Shown here in pieces: positions 25,701 through 36,526 of a stretch of 64,000 nucleotides of DNA (position 1 is the stretch's first letter; each line of letters begins with the position of its first letter). The stretch lies in NCBI GenBank assembly GCA_035048495.1, contig CM068549.1:20555103-20619102 (forward strand). Reading direction: 5' to 3'. Position numbers and translations under genes: made by a program. This stretch comes from Euptelea pleiosperma. Its lineage: Eukaryota; Streptophyta; Magnoliopsida; Ranunculales; Eupteleaceae. The notes beneath the pieces are model-generated. The model was not told where the DNA came from. It worked only from the letters and a program-made list of their open reading frames with translations, and searched no databases.

Positions 25701-26842
25701 TAGTTTGTGCGTTACATTCCGAAGTCTATAACTAGTGACTTGTTCTCGACCAGACCTCATAATTTGACCCAATATCTTCTATAACAATTATTTAAACACA
25801 TTTGAAGTGTTGGAACAAGATTCGGGACAGTCGAAACAAGTTTGCTCCGTTCGTGCGTCAATGACTCTAATTGGACTTAGTTTGGGCGTTACATTCCGAA
25901 GTCTATAACTAGTGACTTGTTCTCGACCGGACCTCGTAATTTGACCTAATATCTTCTATAACAATTGTTTTAACACATTTGAAGTGTTGGAACAAGATTC
26001 AGGACTGTCAAACAAGTTTGCCCCATCCGTGCGTCAATGACTCTAATTGGACTCAGTTTGTGCGTTACATTCCGAAGCTTATAACAAGTGACTTTTTCGC
26101 AACCGGATCTGGTAATTTGACTCAATCTCTTCAATTACAATTGTTTAAACACATTTGAAGTCTTGGAACAAGATTCGGGACGGTCGAAACAAGTTTGCTC
26201 CATCCGTGCGTCAATGTCTTTAATTGGACTCAGTTTGTGTGCTACATTCCTAAGCCTATAACTAGTGACTTGTTCTCAACCGGACCTCGTAATTTGACCT
26301 AATATCTTCTATAACAATTGTTTTAACACATTTGAAGTGTTGGAACAAGATTCAGGACAGTCGAAACATGTTTGCCCCATCCGTGCGTCAATGACTCAAA
26401 TTGGACTCAGTTTGTGCGTTACATTCCTAAGCTTATAACAAGTGATATTTTCACAACCGAACCTGGTAATTTGACTCAATCTCTTCTATTACAATTGTTT
26501 AAACACATTTGAAGTCTTGGAACAAGATTCGGTACGGTCGAAACAAGTTTGCTACATCCGTGCGTCAATGACTCAAATTGGACTCAGTTTGTGTGTTACA
26601 TTCCGAAGCTTATAACAAGTGACTTTTTCGCAACCGGACCTGGTAATTTGACTCAATCTCTTCAATTACAATTGTTTAAACACATTTGAAGTCTTGGAAC
26701 AAGATTCGGGACGGTCGAAACAAGTTTGCTCCATCCGTGCGTCAGTGTCTCTAATTGGATTCAGTTTGTGTGTTACATTCCTAAGCCTATAACAAGTGAC
26801 TTGTTCTCAACCGGACCTCCTAATTTGACTCAATATCTTCTA

Positions 26843-27240
26843 TTACAATTGTTTAAACACATTTGAAGTGTAGGAACAACATTCGGGACTGTAGGAACAA
26901 GATTCGGGACTATCGGAACAAGTTTGCCCCATCCGTGCGTCAATGACTCTAATTGGACTCAGTTTGTGCGTTACATTCCTAAGCTTATAACAAGTGACTT
27001 TTTCACAACTGGACCACGTAATTTGACTCAATCTCTTCCATTACAATTGTTTAAACACATTTGAAGTGTAGGAACAACATTCGGGACTGTAGGAACAAGA
27101 TTCGGGACTGTCGGAACAAGTTTGCCCCATCCGTGCGTCAATGACTCTAATTGGACTCAGTTTGTTCGTTACATTCCTAAGCTTATAACAAGTGACTTTT
27201 TCGCAACCGGACCACGTAATTTGACTCAATCTCTTCCATT
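26843..27240. repeat. Two adjacent 198-bp satellite monomers
   Basis: Two consecutive monomers carry the additional 21-bp GTAGGAACAA-type subunit. The pair is repeated with an offset of 16830 bp at 43673-44070, which becomes 6761 bp after TE2 and its target duplication are removed. Confidence 0.85.
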
Positions 27241-30200
27241 ACAATTGTTTAAACACATTTCAAGTCTGGGAACAGGATTCAGGACAGTCGAAACGAGTTT
27301 GCTCCATCCGTGCGTGAATCTCTCTAAGTGGACTCAGTTGGTGTGTTACATTCCTAAGCCTATAACTAGTGACTTGTTCTCGACCGGACCGCGTAATTTG
27401 ACCTAATATCTTCTATAACAATTGTTTTAACACATTTGAAGTGTTGGAACAAGATTCAGGACTGTCAAACAACTTTGCCCCATCCGTGCGTCAATGACTC
27501 TAATTGGACTCAGTTTGTGCGTTACATTCCGAAGCTTATAACAAGTGACTTTTTCGCAACAGGACCTGGTAATTTGACTCAATCTCTTCCATCACAATTG
27601 TTGAAACACATTTGAACTCTTGGAACAAGATTAGGGACGGTCGAAACAAGTTTGCTCCATCCGTGCGTCAATGTCTCTAATTGGACTCAGTTTGTGTGTT
27701 ACATTCCTAAGCCTATAACTAGTGACTTGTTCTCAACCAGACCTCGTAATTTGACTCTATATCTTCTATTACAATTGTTTAAACACATTTGAACTGTTGC
27801 AACAAGATTCGGGACAGTCGAAACAAGTTTGCTCCATTCGTGCGTCAATGACTCTAATTGGACTTAGTTTGTGCGTTACATTCCGAAGTCTATAACTAGT
27901 GACTTGTTCTCGACCGGACCTCGTAATTTTACCCAATATCTTCTATAACAATTGTTTTAACACATTTGAAGTGTTGGAACAAGATTCGGGACTGTCAAAC
28001 AAGTTTGCCCCATCCGTGCGTCAATGACTCTAATTCGACTAAGTTTGTGCGTTACATTCCGAAGCTTATAACAAGTGACTTTTTCGCAACCGGACCTGGT
28101 AATTTGACTCAATCTCTTCCATTACAATTGTTTAAACACATTTGAAGTGTAGGACCAAGATTCGGGACTGTCAGAACAAGTTTGCCGCATCCGTGCGTCA
28201 ATGACTCTAATTGGACTTAGTTTGTGCGTTACATTCCGAAGTCTATAACTAGTGACTTGTTCTCGACCAGACCTCGTAATTTGACCCAATATCTTCTATA
28301 ACAATTCTTTTAACACATTTGAAGTGTTGGAACAAGATTCGGGACAGTCGAAACAAGTTTGCTCCCTTCGTGCGTCAATGACTCTAATTGGACTTAGTTT
28401 GGGCGTTACATTCCGAAATCTATAACTGGTGACTTGTTCTCGACCGGACCTCGTAATTTGACCTAATATCTTCTATAACAATTGTTTTAACACATTTGAA
28501 GTCTTGGAATAAGATTCGGGATGGTCGAAACAAGTTTGCTACATCCGTGCGTCAATGACTCTAATTGGACTCAGTTTGTGCGTTACATTCCGAAGCTTAA
28601 AACAAGTGACTTTTTCGCAACCGGACCTGGTAATTTGACTCAATCTCTTCAATTACAATTGTTTAAACACATTTGAAGTCTTGGAACAAGATTTGGGACG
28701 GTCGAAACAAGTTTGCTCCATCCGTGCGTCAATGTCTCTAATTGGACTCAGTTTGTGTGTTACATTCCGAAGCCTATAACTAGTGACTTGTTCTCAACCG
28801 GATCTCGTAATTTGAATCTATATCTTCTATTACAATTGTTTAAACACATTTGAAGTGTTGGAACAAGATTCGGGACAGTAAAAACAAGTTTGCTCCATTC
28901 GTGCGTCAATGACTCTAATTAGACTTAGTTTGGGCGTTACATTCCGAAGTCTTTAACTAGTGACTTGTTTACAACCGGACCTCGTAATTTGACCCAATAT
29001 CTTCTATAACAATTGTTTTAACACATTTGAAGTGTTGGAACATGATTCAGGACTGTCAAACAAGTTTGCCCCATCCGTGCGTCAATGACTCTAATTGGAC
29101 TCAGTTTGTGCGTTACATTCCGAAGCTTATAACAGGTGACTTTTTCGCAACCGGACCTGGTAATTTGACTCAATCTCTTCCATTACAATTCTTTAAACAC
29201 ATTTGAAGTCTTGGAACAAGATTCGGGATGGTCAAAACAAGTTTGCTCCATCCGTGCGTCAATGACCCTAATTGGATTCAGTTTGTGTGTCACATTCCTA
29301 AGCCTATAACTAGTGACTTGTTCTCAACCGGACCTCGTAATTTGACTCAATATCTTCTATTATAACTGTTGAAACACATTTGAATTGTAGGAACAAGATT
29401 CAGGACTGTCGAAACAAGTTTGCCCCATCCGTGCGTCAATGACTCTAATTGGACTTAGTTTGTGCGTTACATTCCTAAGCTTATAACAATTGACTTTTTT
29501 GCAACAGGACCACGTAATTTGACTCAATCTCTTCCATTACAATTGTTTAAACACATTTGAAGTCTTAGAACAAGATTTGGGACAGTCGAAACAAGTTTGC
29601 TCCATCCGTGCGTCAATGTCTCTAATTGGACTCAGTTTGTGTGTTACATTCCTAAGCCTATAACTAGTGACTTGTTCTCAACCGGACCTCGTTATTTGAC
29701 TCAATATCTTCTATTACAATTGTTTAAACACATTTGAAGTGTAGGAACAAGATTCGGGACTGTCGTAACAAGTTTGGCCCATCCGTGCGTCAATGACTCT
29801 AATTGGACTCAGTTTGTGCATTTTATTCCTAAGCTTATGACAAGTGAATTTTTCAGAACCGGACCACGTAATTGGACTCAATCTCTTCCATTATAATTGT
29901 TTAAACACATTTGAAGTCTTGGAACAAGATTCGGGACGGTCGAAACAAGTTTGCTCCATCCGTGCGTCAATGTCTCTAATTGGACTCAGTTTGTGTGTTA
30001 CATTCCTATGGCTATAACTACTGACTTGTTCTCAACCGGACCTCGTAATTTGACTCTATATCTTCTATTACAATTGTTTAAACACATTTGAAGTGTTGCA
30101 ACAAGATTCGGGACAGTCGAAACAAGTTTGCTCCATTCGTGCGTCAATGACTCTAATTGGACTTAGTTTGTGCGTTACATTCCGAAGTCTATAACTAGTG

Positions 30201-32394
30201 ACTTGTTCTCGACCGGACCTCGTAATTTGACCCAATATCTTCTATAACAATTGTTTTAACACATTTGAAGTGTTGGAACAAGATTCGGGACAGTCGAAAC
30301 AAGTTTGCTTCATTCGTGCGTCAATGACTCTAATTGGACTTAGTTTAGGCGTTACATTCCGAAGTCTATAACTAGTGACTTGTTCACGACCGGACCTCAT
30401 AATTTGACCTATTATCTTCTATAACAATTGTTTTAACACATTTGAAGTGTTGGAACAAGATTCAGGACTGTCAAACAAGTTTGCCCCATCTGTGTGTCAA
30501 TGACTCAAATTGGACTCAGTTTGTGCGTTACATTCCTAAGCTTATAACAAGTGATATTTTCGAAACCGAACCTGGTAATTTGACTCAATCTCTTCTATTA
30601 CAATTGTTTAAACAGATTTGAAGTCTTGGAACAAGATTCGGGACGGTCGAAACAAGTTTGCTCCATCCGTGCGTCAATGTCTCTAATTGGACTCAGTTTG
30701 TGTGTTACATTCCTAAGCCTATAACTAGTGACTTGTTCTCAACCGGACCTCGTTATTTGACTCAATATCTTCTATTATAATTTTTTAAACACATTTGAAG
30801 TGTAGGAACAAGATTCGGGACTGTCGGAACAAGTTTGCCCCATCCGTGCGTCAATGACTCTAACTGGACTTAGTTTGTGCGTTGCATTCCGAAGTCAATA
30901 ACTAGTGACTTGTTCTCGACCAGACCTCGTAATTTGACCCAATATCTTCTATAACAATTATTTTAACACATTTGAAGTGTTGGAACAAGATTCGGGACAG
31001 TCGAAACAAGTTTGCTCCATTCGTGCGTCAATGACTCTAATTGGACTTAGTTTGGGCGTTACATTCCGAAGTCTATAACAAGTGACTTGTTCTCGACCGG
31101 ACCTCATAATTTGACCTAATATCTTCTATAATAATTATTTTAACACATTTGAAGTGTTGGAACAAGATTCAGGACTGTCAAACAAAATTGCCCCATCCGT
31201 GCGTCAATGACTCTAATTGGACTCAGTTTGTGCGTTACATTCCGAAGCTTATAACAAGTGACTTTTTCGCAACCGGATCTGGTAATTTGACTCAATCTCT
31301 TCAATTAAAATTGTTTAAACACATTTGAAGTCTTGGAACAAGATTCGGGACGGTCGAAACAAGTTTGCTCCATCCGTGCGTCAATGTCTTTAATTGGACT
31401 CAGTTTGTGTGCTACATTCCTAAGCCTATAACTAGTGAGTTGTTCTCAACCGGACCTCGTAATTTGAGCTAATATCTTCTATAACAATTGTTTTAACACA
31501 TTTGAAGTGTTGGAACAAGATTCAGGACTGTCGAAACATGTTTGCCCCATCCGTGCGTCAATGACTCAAATTGGACTCAGTTTGTGCGTTACATTCCTAA
31601 GCTTATAACAAGTGATATTTTCACAACCGAACCTGGTAATTTGACTCAATCTCTTCTATTACAATTGTTTAAACACATTTGAAGTCTTGGAACAAGATTT
31701 GGGACGGTCGAAACAAGTTTGCTCCATCTGTGCGTCAATGTCTCTTATTGGACTCAGTTTGTGTGTTACATTCCTAAGCCTATAACTAGTGACTTGTTCT
31801 CGACCAGACCTCGTAATTTGACCCAATATCTTCTATAACAATTGTTTTAACACATTTGAAGTGTTGGAACAAGATTCGGGACAGTCGAAACAAGTTTGCT
31901 CCATTCGTGCGTCAATGACTCTAATTGGACTTAGTTTGGGCGTTACATTCCGAAGTCTATAACTAGTGACTTGTTCTCGACCGGACATCATAATTTGACC
32001 TAATATCTTCTATAACAATTTTTTTAACACATTTGAAGTGTTGGAACAAGATTCAGGACTGTCAAACAAGTTTGCCCCATCCGTGCGTCAATGACTCAAA
32101 TTGGACTCAGTTTGTGCGTTACATTCCTAAGCTTATAACAAGTGATATTTTCACAACCGAACCTGGTAATTTGACTCAATCTCTTCTATTACAATTGTTT
32201 AAACACATTTGAATTCTTGGAACAAGATTCGGGACGGTCGAAACAAGTTTACTCCATCCGTGCGTCAATGTCTCTAATTGGACTCAGTTTGTGTGTTACA
32301 TTCCTAAGCCTATAACTAGTGACTTGTTCTCAACCGGACCTCGTTATTTGACTCAATATCTTCTATTATAATTTTTTGAACACATTTGAAGTGT

Positions 32395-32399
32395 AGGAA
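32395..32399. repeat. TE2 target site duplication, left copy (AGGAA)
   Basis: AGGAA abuts the terminal TG of TE2 on the + strand and recurs at 42464-42468. The paralogous empty site at 25634-25638 has AGGAA once, followed by CAAGATTCGGG. Confidence 0.95.
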
Positions 32400-32481
32400 T
32401 GAAAGTTGGTTTTTTTCCGCGTCGTTGGTACGGAAACCCTAACTTCAACACATTTTTAATTTATCCGAGACATTTAACCTG

Positions 32482-32549
32482 TAAAATGAGCAGTTTTGCA
32501 TAGTGGCTCGTGTCGGATGTCGAGCCACTATGCAAAACTGCTCATTTTA
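32482..32549. repeat. 29-bp perfect inverted repeat with 10-base loop in TE2 3' LTR
   Basis: Arm 32482-32510 is perfectly complementary to 32521-32549, with loop TGTCGGATGT. The left arm also exists in the other LTR (near 40242-40270) but the right arm does not, so the right arm arose by copying the left arm backwards. The pairing is exact across 29 bases, and the flanking bases do not pair. Confidence 0.95.
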
Positions 32550-32632
32550 GAGGAAGAAAATAAATCTAGATAGAGAAAGAGAGAACTAGAGAGAGAAAGT
32601 GGTTTTTAGAGGAAGAAAATAAATCTAGATAG
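32545..32632. repeat. 29-bp direct duplication next to the fold-back
   Basis: The block beginning TTTTAGAGGAAGAAAATAAA occurs at 32545-32573 and again at 32604-32632. The other LTR has it once. The first copy joins the fold-back arm through shared TTTTA, which looks like microhomology at a template switch. Confidence 0.85.
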
Positions 32633-32800
32633 ATGAAGGTAGGTAGAGAGAGAAAGAGGAAGTGAGATGAAAGCTAAGTATAGAGAGAAAAATGGAAGAA
32701 ACTAGAGAGAGAATGGTGGAGAGAGAGTTAGAGAGAGAAAATGAAGTGGAGAGAGAAAAAGAAAGATTTTGGAGAGAAAGAAGATTAATGAGGGAAGATA
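32563..32800. repeat. GA-rich low-complexity tract in TE2 3' LTR
   Basis: A dense GAGAGA/GAGAAA tract. On the element's sense strand it is CT-rich. The ORFs here (a Ser/Leu-rich one on the minus strand and a Glu/Arg-rich one on the plus strand) follow from the simple sequence. Confidence 0.85.
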
Positions 32801-33521
32801 GAAGATCACCTTTCAAGAACTTACCAATGGCAAAGGATCACCATGTTGGATCGGCAAATGGGGTGGTCGAGCACGGCGAGGAGATCCAGCCAAGTGATTG
32901 GTTGTAGGTAGTGCACGTGATGCATTATGAGGAGGCTACAGTAGCACGTGGAAGGACAAGGCTGGTGGTTGGCTTCAAGGTTTGCAGCGATGTGCAAGAT
33001 AGGTGGCAGCAAGCGCAACCCTTAGACCAACGAATCAGGCTATGAAGATGGACGGGGGGTGCATGGTGGTGTGTTCTGCAAGAGGTGGCCGGATCTCTGT
33101 GGTTGTTGCAGCAAGTGGAAGGCAACAGAACGTTGCAGGCCGTCCAAGCGTGGAGATGCACGTTGGTGAAGAATGGTGAAGAGTTCACCAGCATGTCAGA
33201 ACGGTGGTGCGTTTTAGAGTGGAATTGGCCGGCTTCAACCCCGGAAACACATGAGGAAGGGAGGAGACTGTGGTGGGGAGCACGCACGGGTGGACAGAAG
33301 TAGCAGGAGCACGCGGTGGTGCGTGCACAGCTGTAGTAGGCGGAGAAACGGTGCACGCAGGCGATGGTGGTTTGGTGGAGACGTTGAAGGAAGAGGGAGG
33401 CGTCCCTCTTGTGGCTGGTGGCAGCAGGTGAAGAAGAAGACGGCGGCTTGTGGAGGCGCACCAGCAAGTTGGAGGTTTAACAGTGGTAGCCAAGGGTGGA
33501 CAAACGTACAGCAGGTGGCCG

Positions 33522-33782
33522 GAGTTGCAGGCGGACCTGCAACTCAAGCGTGGTGGAGGCGGTACCGTTGGTGCAGCGTCAAGAGAAGGAGGACGCGTTC
33601 GTGCTGCACGCAGCAATAGGGAGCGCAAGCGAGAGGAGGGAGAAGGAGCAGAAGAGGAAGAAGAAGAAGAAGAAGGAGGACTGGACTGGTGGGGGGGCGC
33701 TGCCGGCCGGAGTTGCAGGCTGCAACTCCGGTAGAAAACGAAAAAAAACGAAAATAGAAACAAGAAAAATGAGAAGAAGAAA

Positions 33783-33828
<46 letters not shown>

Positions 33829-33884
33829 AGGAGGAGGAGGAGAACGAGGACCAGATGGCCGGAGTTGCTGCCTGCAACTCCGGC
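33522..33884. repeat. Three related palindromes in TE2 3' LTR
   Basis: Inverted repeats based on GCCGGAGTTGC / GCAACTCCGGC. The arms are 33522-33530 with 33537-33545, 33707-33717 with 33721-33731, and 33858-33868 with 33874-33884. Loops are 6, 3 and 5 bases. They surround the GAA tract. All three recur in the 5' LTR at +7880. Recurrence of the same palindrome suggests a protein-binding or structural role, which is unproven. Confidence 0.8.
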
Positions 33885-34017
33885 GAAGATGGAGGAGGAA
33901 GAAGAAGAAGAAAAGAAGAAAAAAGAAGAAAAGAGAAGAAGAAGGCGAAAACGTGGGCAGAAGATTAGGGGAAGGAGAGGAGAAGAGGGGAGAGGGATTA
34001 AGAGAGAGAGAGAATAA
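33643..34017. repeat. GAA/AGA-rich purine tract in TE2 3' LTR
   Basis: A long run of (GAA)n with GGA and AAAA interruptions, almost pure purine on the + strand. Polypurine runs of this kind can form triplex (H-)DNA. The Lys/Arg/Glu- or Phe/Ser-rich ORFs across it are artefacts. The two LTRs differ here by 4 bp. Confidence 0.88.
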
Positions 34018-34579
34018 GAAGAGATGAGAGAAAAAGTATCAAAAAAATAGAAAAAAGCACTGGCGGAGGGTCTGGAACCCTGGTCTTCACTGTGACCATC
34101 CTCACGCTTCTCCAGTAGAGTCGACTATCATTCCTTGCTGACTCATGTGGCTTTAAACGCTTTGGTCCGTCTCTTGGTCATTGGCTCTCCTACTCTCTTC
34201 GTTCTTTGGGCCGGCTTTTCGGTCCTCTTATTTAGCCCATATTTGGCCCATATCTTCTAGTCATAGCATGTGGGCTTTTTAAGCTTTGATAATGGGCTTT
34301 CATGATCGATTTGGGCCCACAAGTCTTGAGAATCGTCCCATCGGGGTTTCCTGCGACAGAAGAAGCGCGTAATGAGACTTTATCAGAACGGCTTAATATC
34401 TAGACTTCCGAAAATGTGTTTAATGCATGCAAATATACCATTTCGTCCAGAAAAGTGTGTTCTACGCAACAGAAGAGACTCTTACGTAGAAAAGTAGGTA
34501 AATAGAGTATTTTACGTAGGAGAATGCAATAACGCTAAAAGGATAATTGCTTAAAATAAGCACTTTTGAGCGAATATCA

Positions 34580-34594
34580 CAACCCCCAACCAGC
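34580..34594 (-). other. TE2 polypurine tract
   Basis: Reads GCTGGTTGGGGGTTG on the minus strand, directly before the TGATATTCGC start of the 3' LTR. It would prime plus-strand DNA synthesis. The core TGGTTGGGGG occurs twice more inside the element (36164-36173 and 36451-36460). Confidence 0.8.
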
Positions 34595-36163
34595 ATATTG
34601 CCAATCCTTGGCAATTAGTGCGAAATAAATGAGCTTAAAAGGGCTCTGCACATGCTGCACACTTTTTCATATTAGCTCAGGGAAAACATAGTTCGTCAAA
34701 TAATTGAATGGATGCAAAAATAGTTACATGCTAGCGAAGAGTTGGAAAGTTTTGGCAAGACTACAGACTGATAATCATGACCCAGAATATTCAGACTCTG
34801 CGTGTGTGTGTGCTCAACATTCTCATCATCCGATAGTAAAGATTTCCAAATCACCTCTAAGTTTTTATGCCTCGACCTCAAATCTCACACGTTTAGCACT
34901 CAGAATAGAATCACACAAGAAGGGTTTTCTTCTTTTCTCTCAATTTATATGTGAGGAGATGTATTTAATATAAAGAGGCAAAAGATCTCTCATATGTTTT
35001 ATTTGAAGGAAAGACATCTTTAACAGAAGAAGATCTCATGATTGGAATACCACTTCACTCGAGAACGTCAGATCAAACTCTATAGCTTCTCCTTCTCCAA
35101 TCTCCACATTTTATGATCGTACTATCCTAGAATCAAGTAGGACTTTCCTGGGTTGTAATGAGGCTTAGGTCAGGTGTAGAAAAATAAAGGTATACAGGAT
35201 TTCAAAGATCTTGAGAGGATATTTCTATTTTCTTGAATTTTTCCTGCGACGTAACACCATTATCTGGTTCTTTTTCCTTTTTTCGTATTTTTCTCTTGTT
35301 CTTGATATTTTTGAGACTGCTCAATTTCTTTTCAGCACTTTTTCATACTTTCTTTCCATATTTTGTTTTCAGCTTGAACCACTTTCTTTTCCTTTTGATT
35401 TTTCTTCTTTACTTTTCTTTTCACGGTACACCCACATCAGTGATTTTTTTATCCTTCTCAAAAGTAGGGTAGCTAGTAACACTTCGTAGCTGAACTGGGT
35501 TTTTGGTTAATGGGCTTACAAAGAAAAGGCTTTTATAGAAGGGTTCAAGGGGTTTCTAGTGAAGTATAATTCAGGTGAGTAAAAAGGCTGAATGGTTCAG
35601 AAAAAATGGCCTAAATCATTTTCTAGGGTTTGCACTATCATGTATACTGTCTTGACTGGATACAGAGAAGGTTCTGTCGTAGTAATCCAAGGTTGATGTC
35701 GTTCCGAGTTTTATAATCGAAGCAAAAGATAATGAGATCTCTCAACGAATATTGCGGGCATGAAGAATAGTGAGTCATCTTGTGACTCAGAATTGTTGTA
35801 TAACACTCTGAATTGATTAAAGGCTCGAAAGCTTACTGAGTTAGGTCTCCACAATTATTCTCACAGGATCTCTAGAGTTTCAAAACTTAGGATGACTCTG
35901 ATGTTGATAGTGTACAATTGTGCCAAATCTGAGTTTTTCTGAGTTTTCAAACCTGCTGTAGTCACGCTTGACTTGACTCAACGCTAACAAAAATTGACAT
36001 CCTCAATACTGACTTAACGGAGATTTTCAGCTAATCAAAGTCAGGGTATTTGACACATTTTTGAAATTCTAGAAAACTTTTGGAGAACATCGGAAATCAC
36101 CCCAAAAACAACACATTTTTTTTTTTTTATCAAAATGAAGACATGAGTTTTGGTAAATACCCA

Positions 36164-36173
36164 CCCCCAACCA
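36164..36173 (-). other. Internal copy of the PPT core (TGGTTGGGGG), first
   Basis: The same ten bases as the functional tract at 34583-34592, in the same orientation, about 1.6 kb upstream in element sense. It could be a central polypurine tract or a remnant of rearrangement. Confidence 0.5.
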
Positions 36174-36450
36174 AAATACAGCACCGTCCTCGGTGCTCAT
36201 GACCGGGACATAAAATGAAAAAAATTCAGTGATGATGATGCAAAAGTTCAGGAAGGATGTTACCAAGTCGGCAGAAATTCGACAGTGTTTGGTACCTGAT
36301 GATCGGGAGAATGAATGTACCTGCATTTTCAGAGATATAACAGTAATAACAAATGCATGAGACTCATGTATTCTAGGAATACCGGAATTGCCTTTCCGAA
36401 AGCGCTAAGTTTTACGTCTTCAGCCAGACATGACGGGGGTATATCAAGTA

Positions 36451-36460
36451 CCCCCAACCA
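36451..36460 (-). other. Internal copy of the PPT core (TGGTTGGGGG), second
   Basis: Followed in element sense by TACTTGATAT, resembling the true junction in which the tract is followed by TTGTGATATT. The similarity extends past the G run, so it may be an old PPT-LTR junction fragment. It lies about 65 bp after the ORF stop. Confidence 0.5.
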
Positions 36461-36526
36461 GGTTGAAACTCATGGAGACTGAGTGAATCTGCAGTCTTCC
36501 TGACACCTAAGGTGGAACGGAAACAA

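Larger units (their letters stand above)
22741..32399. repeat. Satellite array B (~177-bp monomer)
   Basis: Continuation of array A after TE1, with the same monomer types and period. Two adjacent 198-bp monomers occur near 26843-27240. The stretch 22741-25645 recurs at 29502-32399 with an offset of 6761 bp. The array ends at the AGGAA target duplication of TE2 (32395-32399). No genes are seen. Confidence 0.95.
32400..34579 (-). repeat. TE2 3' LTR (rearranged)
   Basis: A 2180-bp LTR matching 40159-42463 at an offset of 7880 bp through most of its length. A stretch equivalent to about 40281-40449 is missing and is replaced by a 29-bp fold-back copy and a short direct duplication. Other differences are the TGAAAGT(T/A)GG start, one base near 32677, a 4-bp indel in the GAA tract near 33945, and two G/A differences near 34391 and 34410. 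The short ORFs on both strands are low-complexity and not genes. Confidence 0.9.
34595..36526 (-). mobile_element. TE2 non-coding 3' internal region
   Basis: About 1.9 kb between the stop codon of the 610-codon ORF and the polypurine tract. It lies where gag-pol remnants or an envelope-like region would be in a full-length relative. I find only short unconvincing ORFs (36069-36326 on the minus strand; 34704-34973 and 35211-35489 antisense), a poly(T) run near 36117-36129, a pyrimidine-rich stretch (about 35220-35420) and two extra copies of the purine-tract core. No reverse transcriptase or integrase motif is seen. Confidence 0.7.

Noticed and set aside
33185..33877. 230-codon minus-strand ORF (Phe/Ser/Pro-rich) and overlapping Lys/Arg/Glu-rich plus-strand ORFs in the TE2 LTRs (also near 41065-41852)
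   Set aside because: Composition follows from the GAA-rich tract, a 4-bp indel between LTRs shifts the frame, and they lie in LTR sequence.
34060..34160. tRNA-like or SINE-like B-box (GGTTCCAGACC on the minus strand) in the TE2 LTR
   Set aside because: One B-box-like word without a convincing A-box, acceptor stem or anticodon arm. Probably chance or an old fragment.
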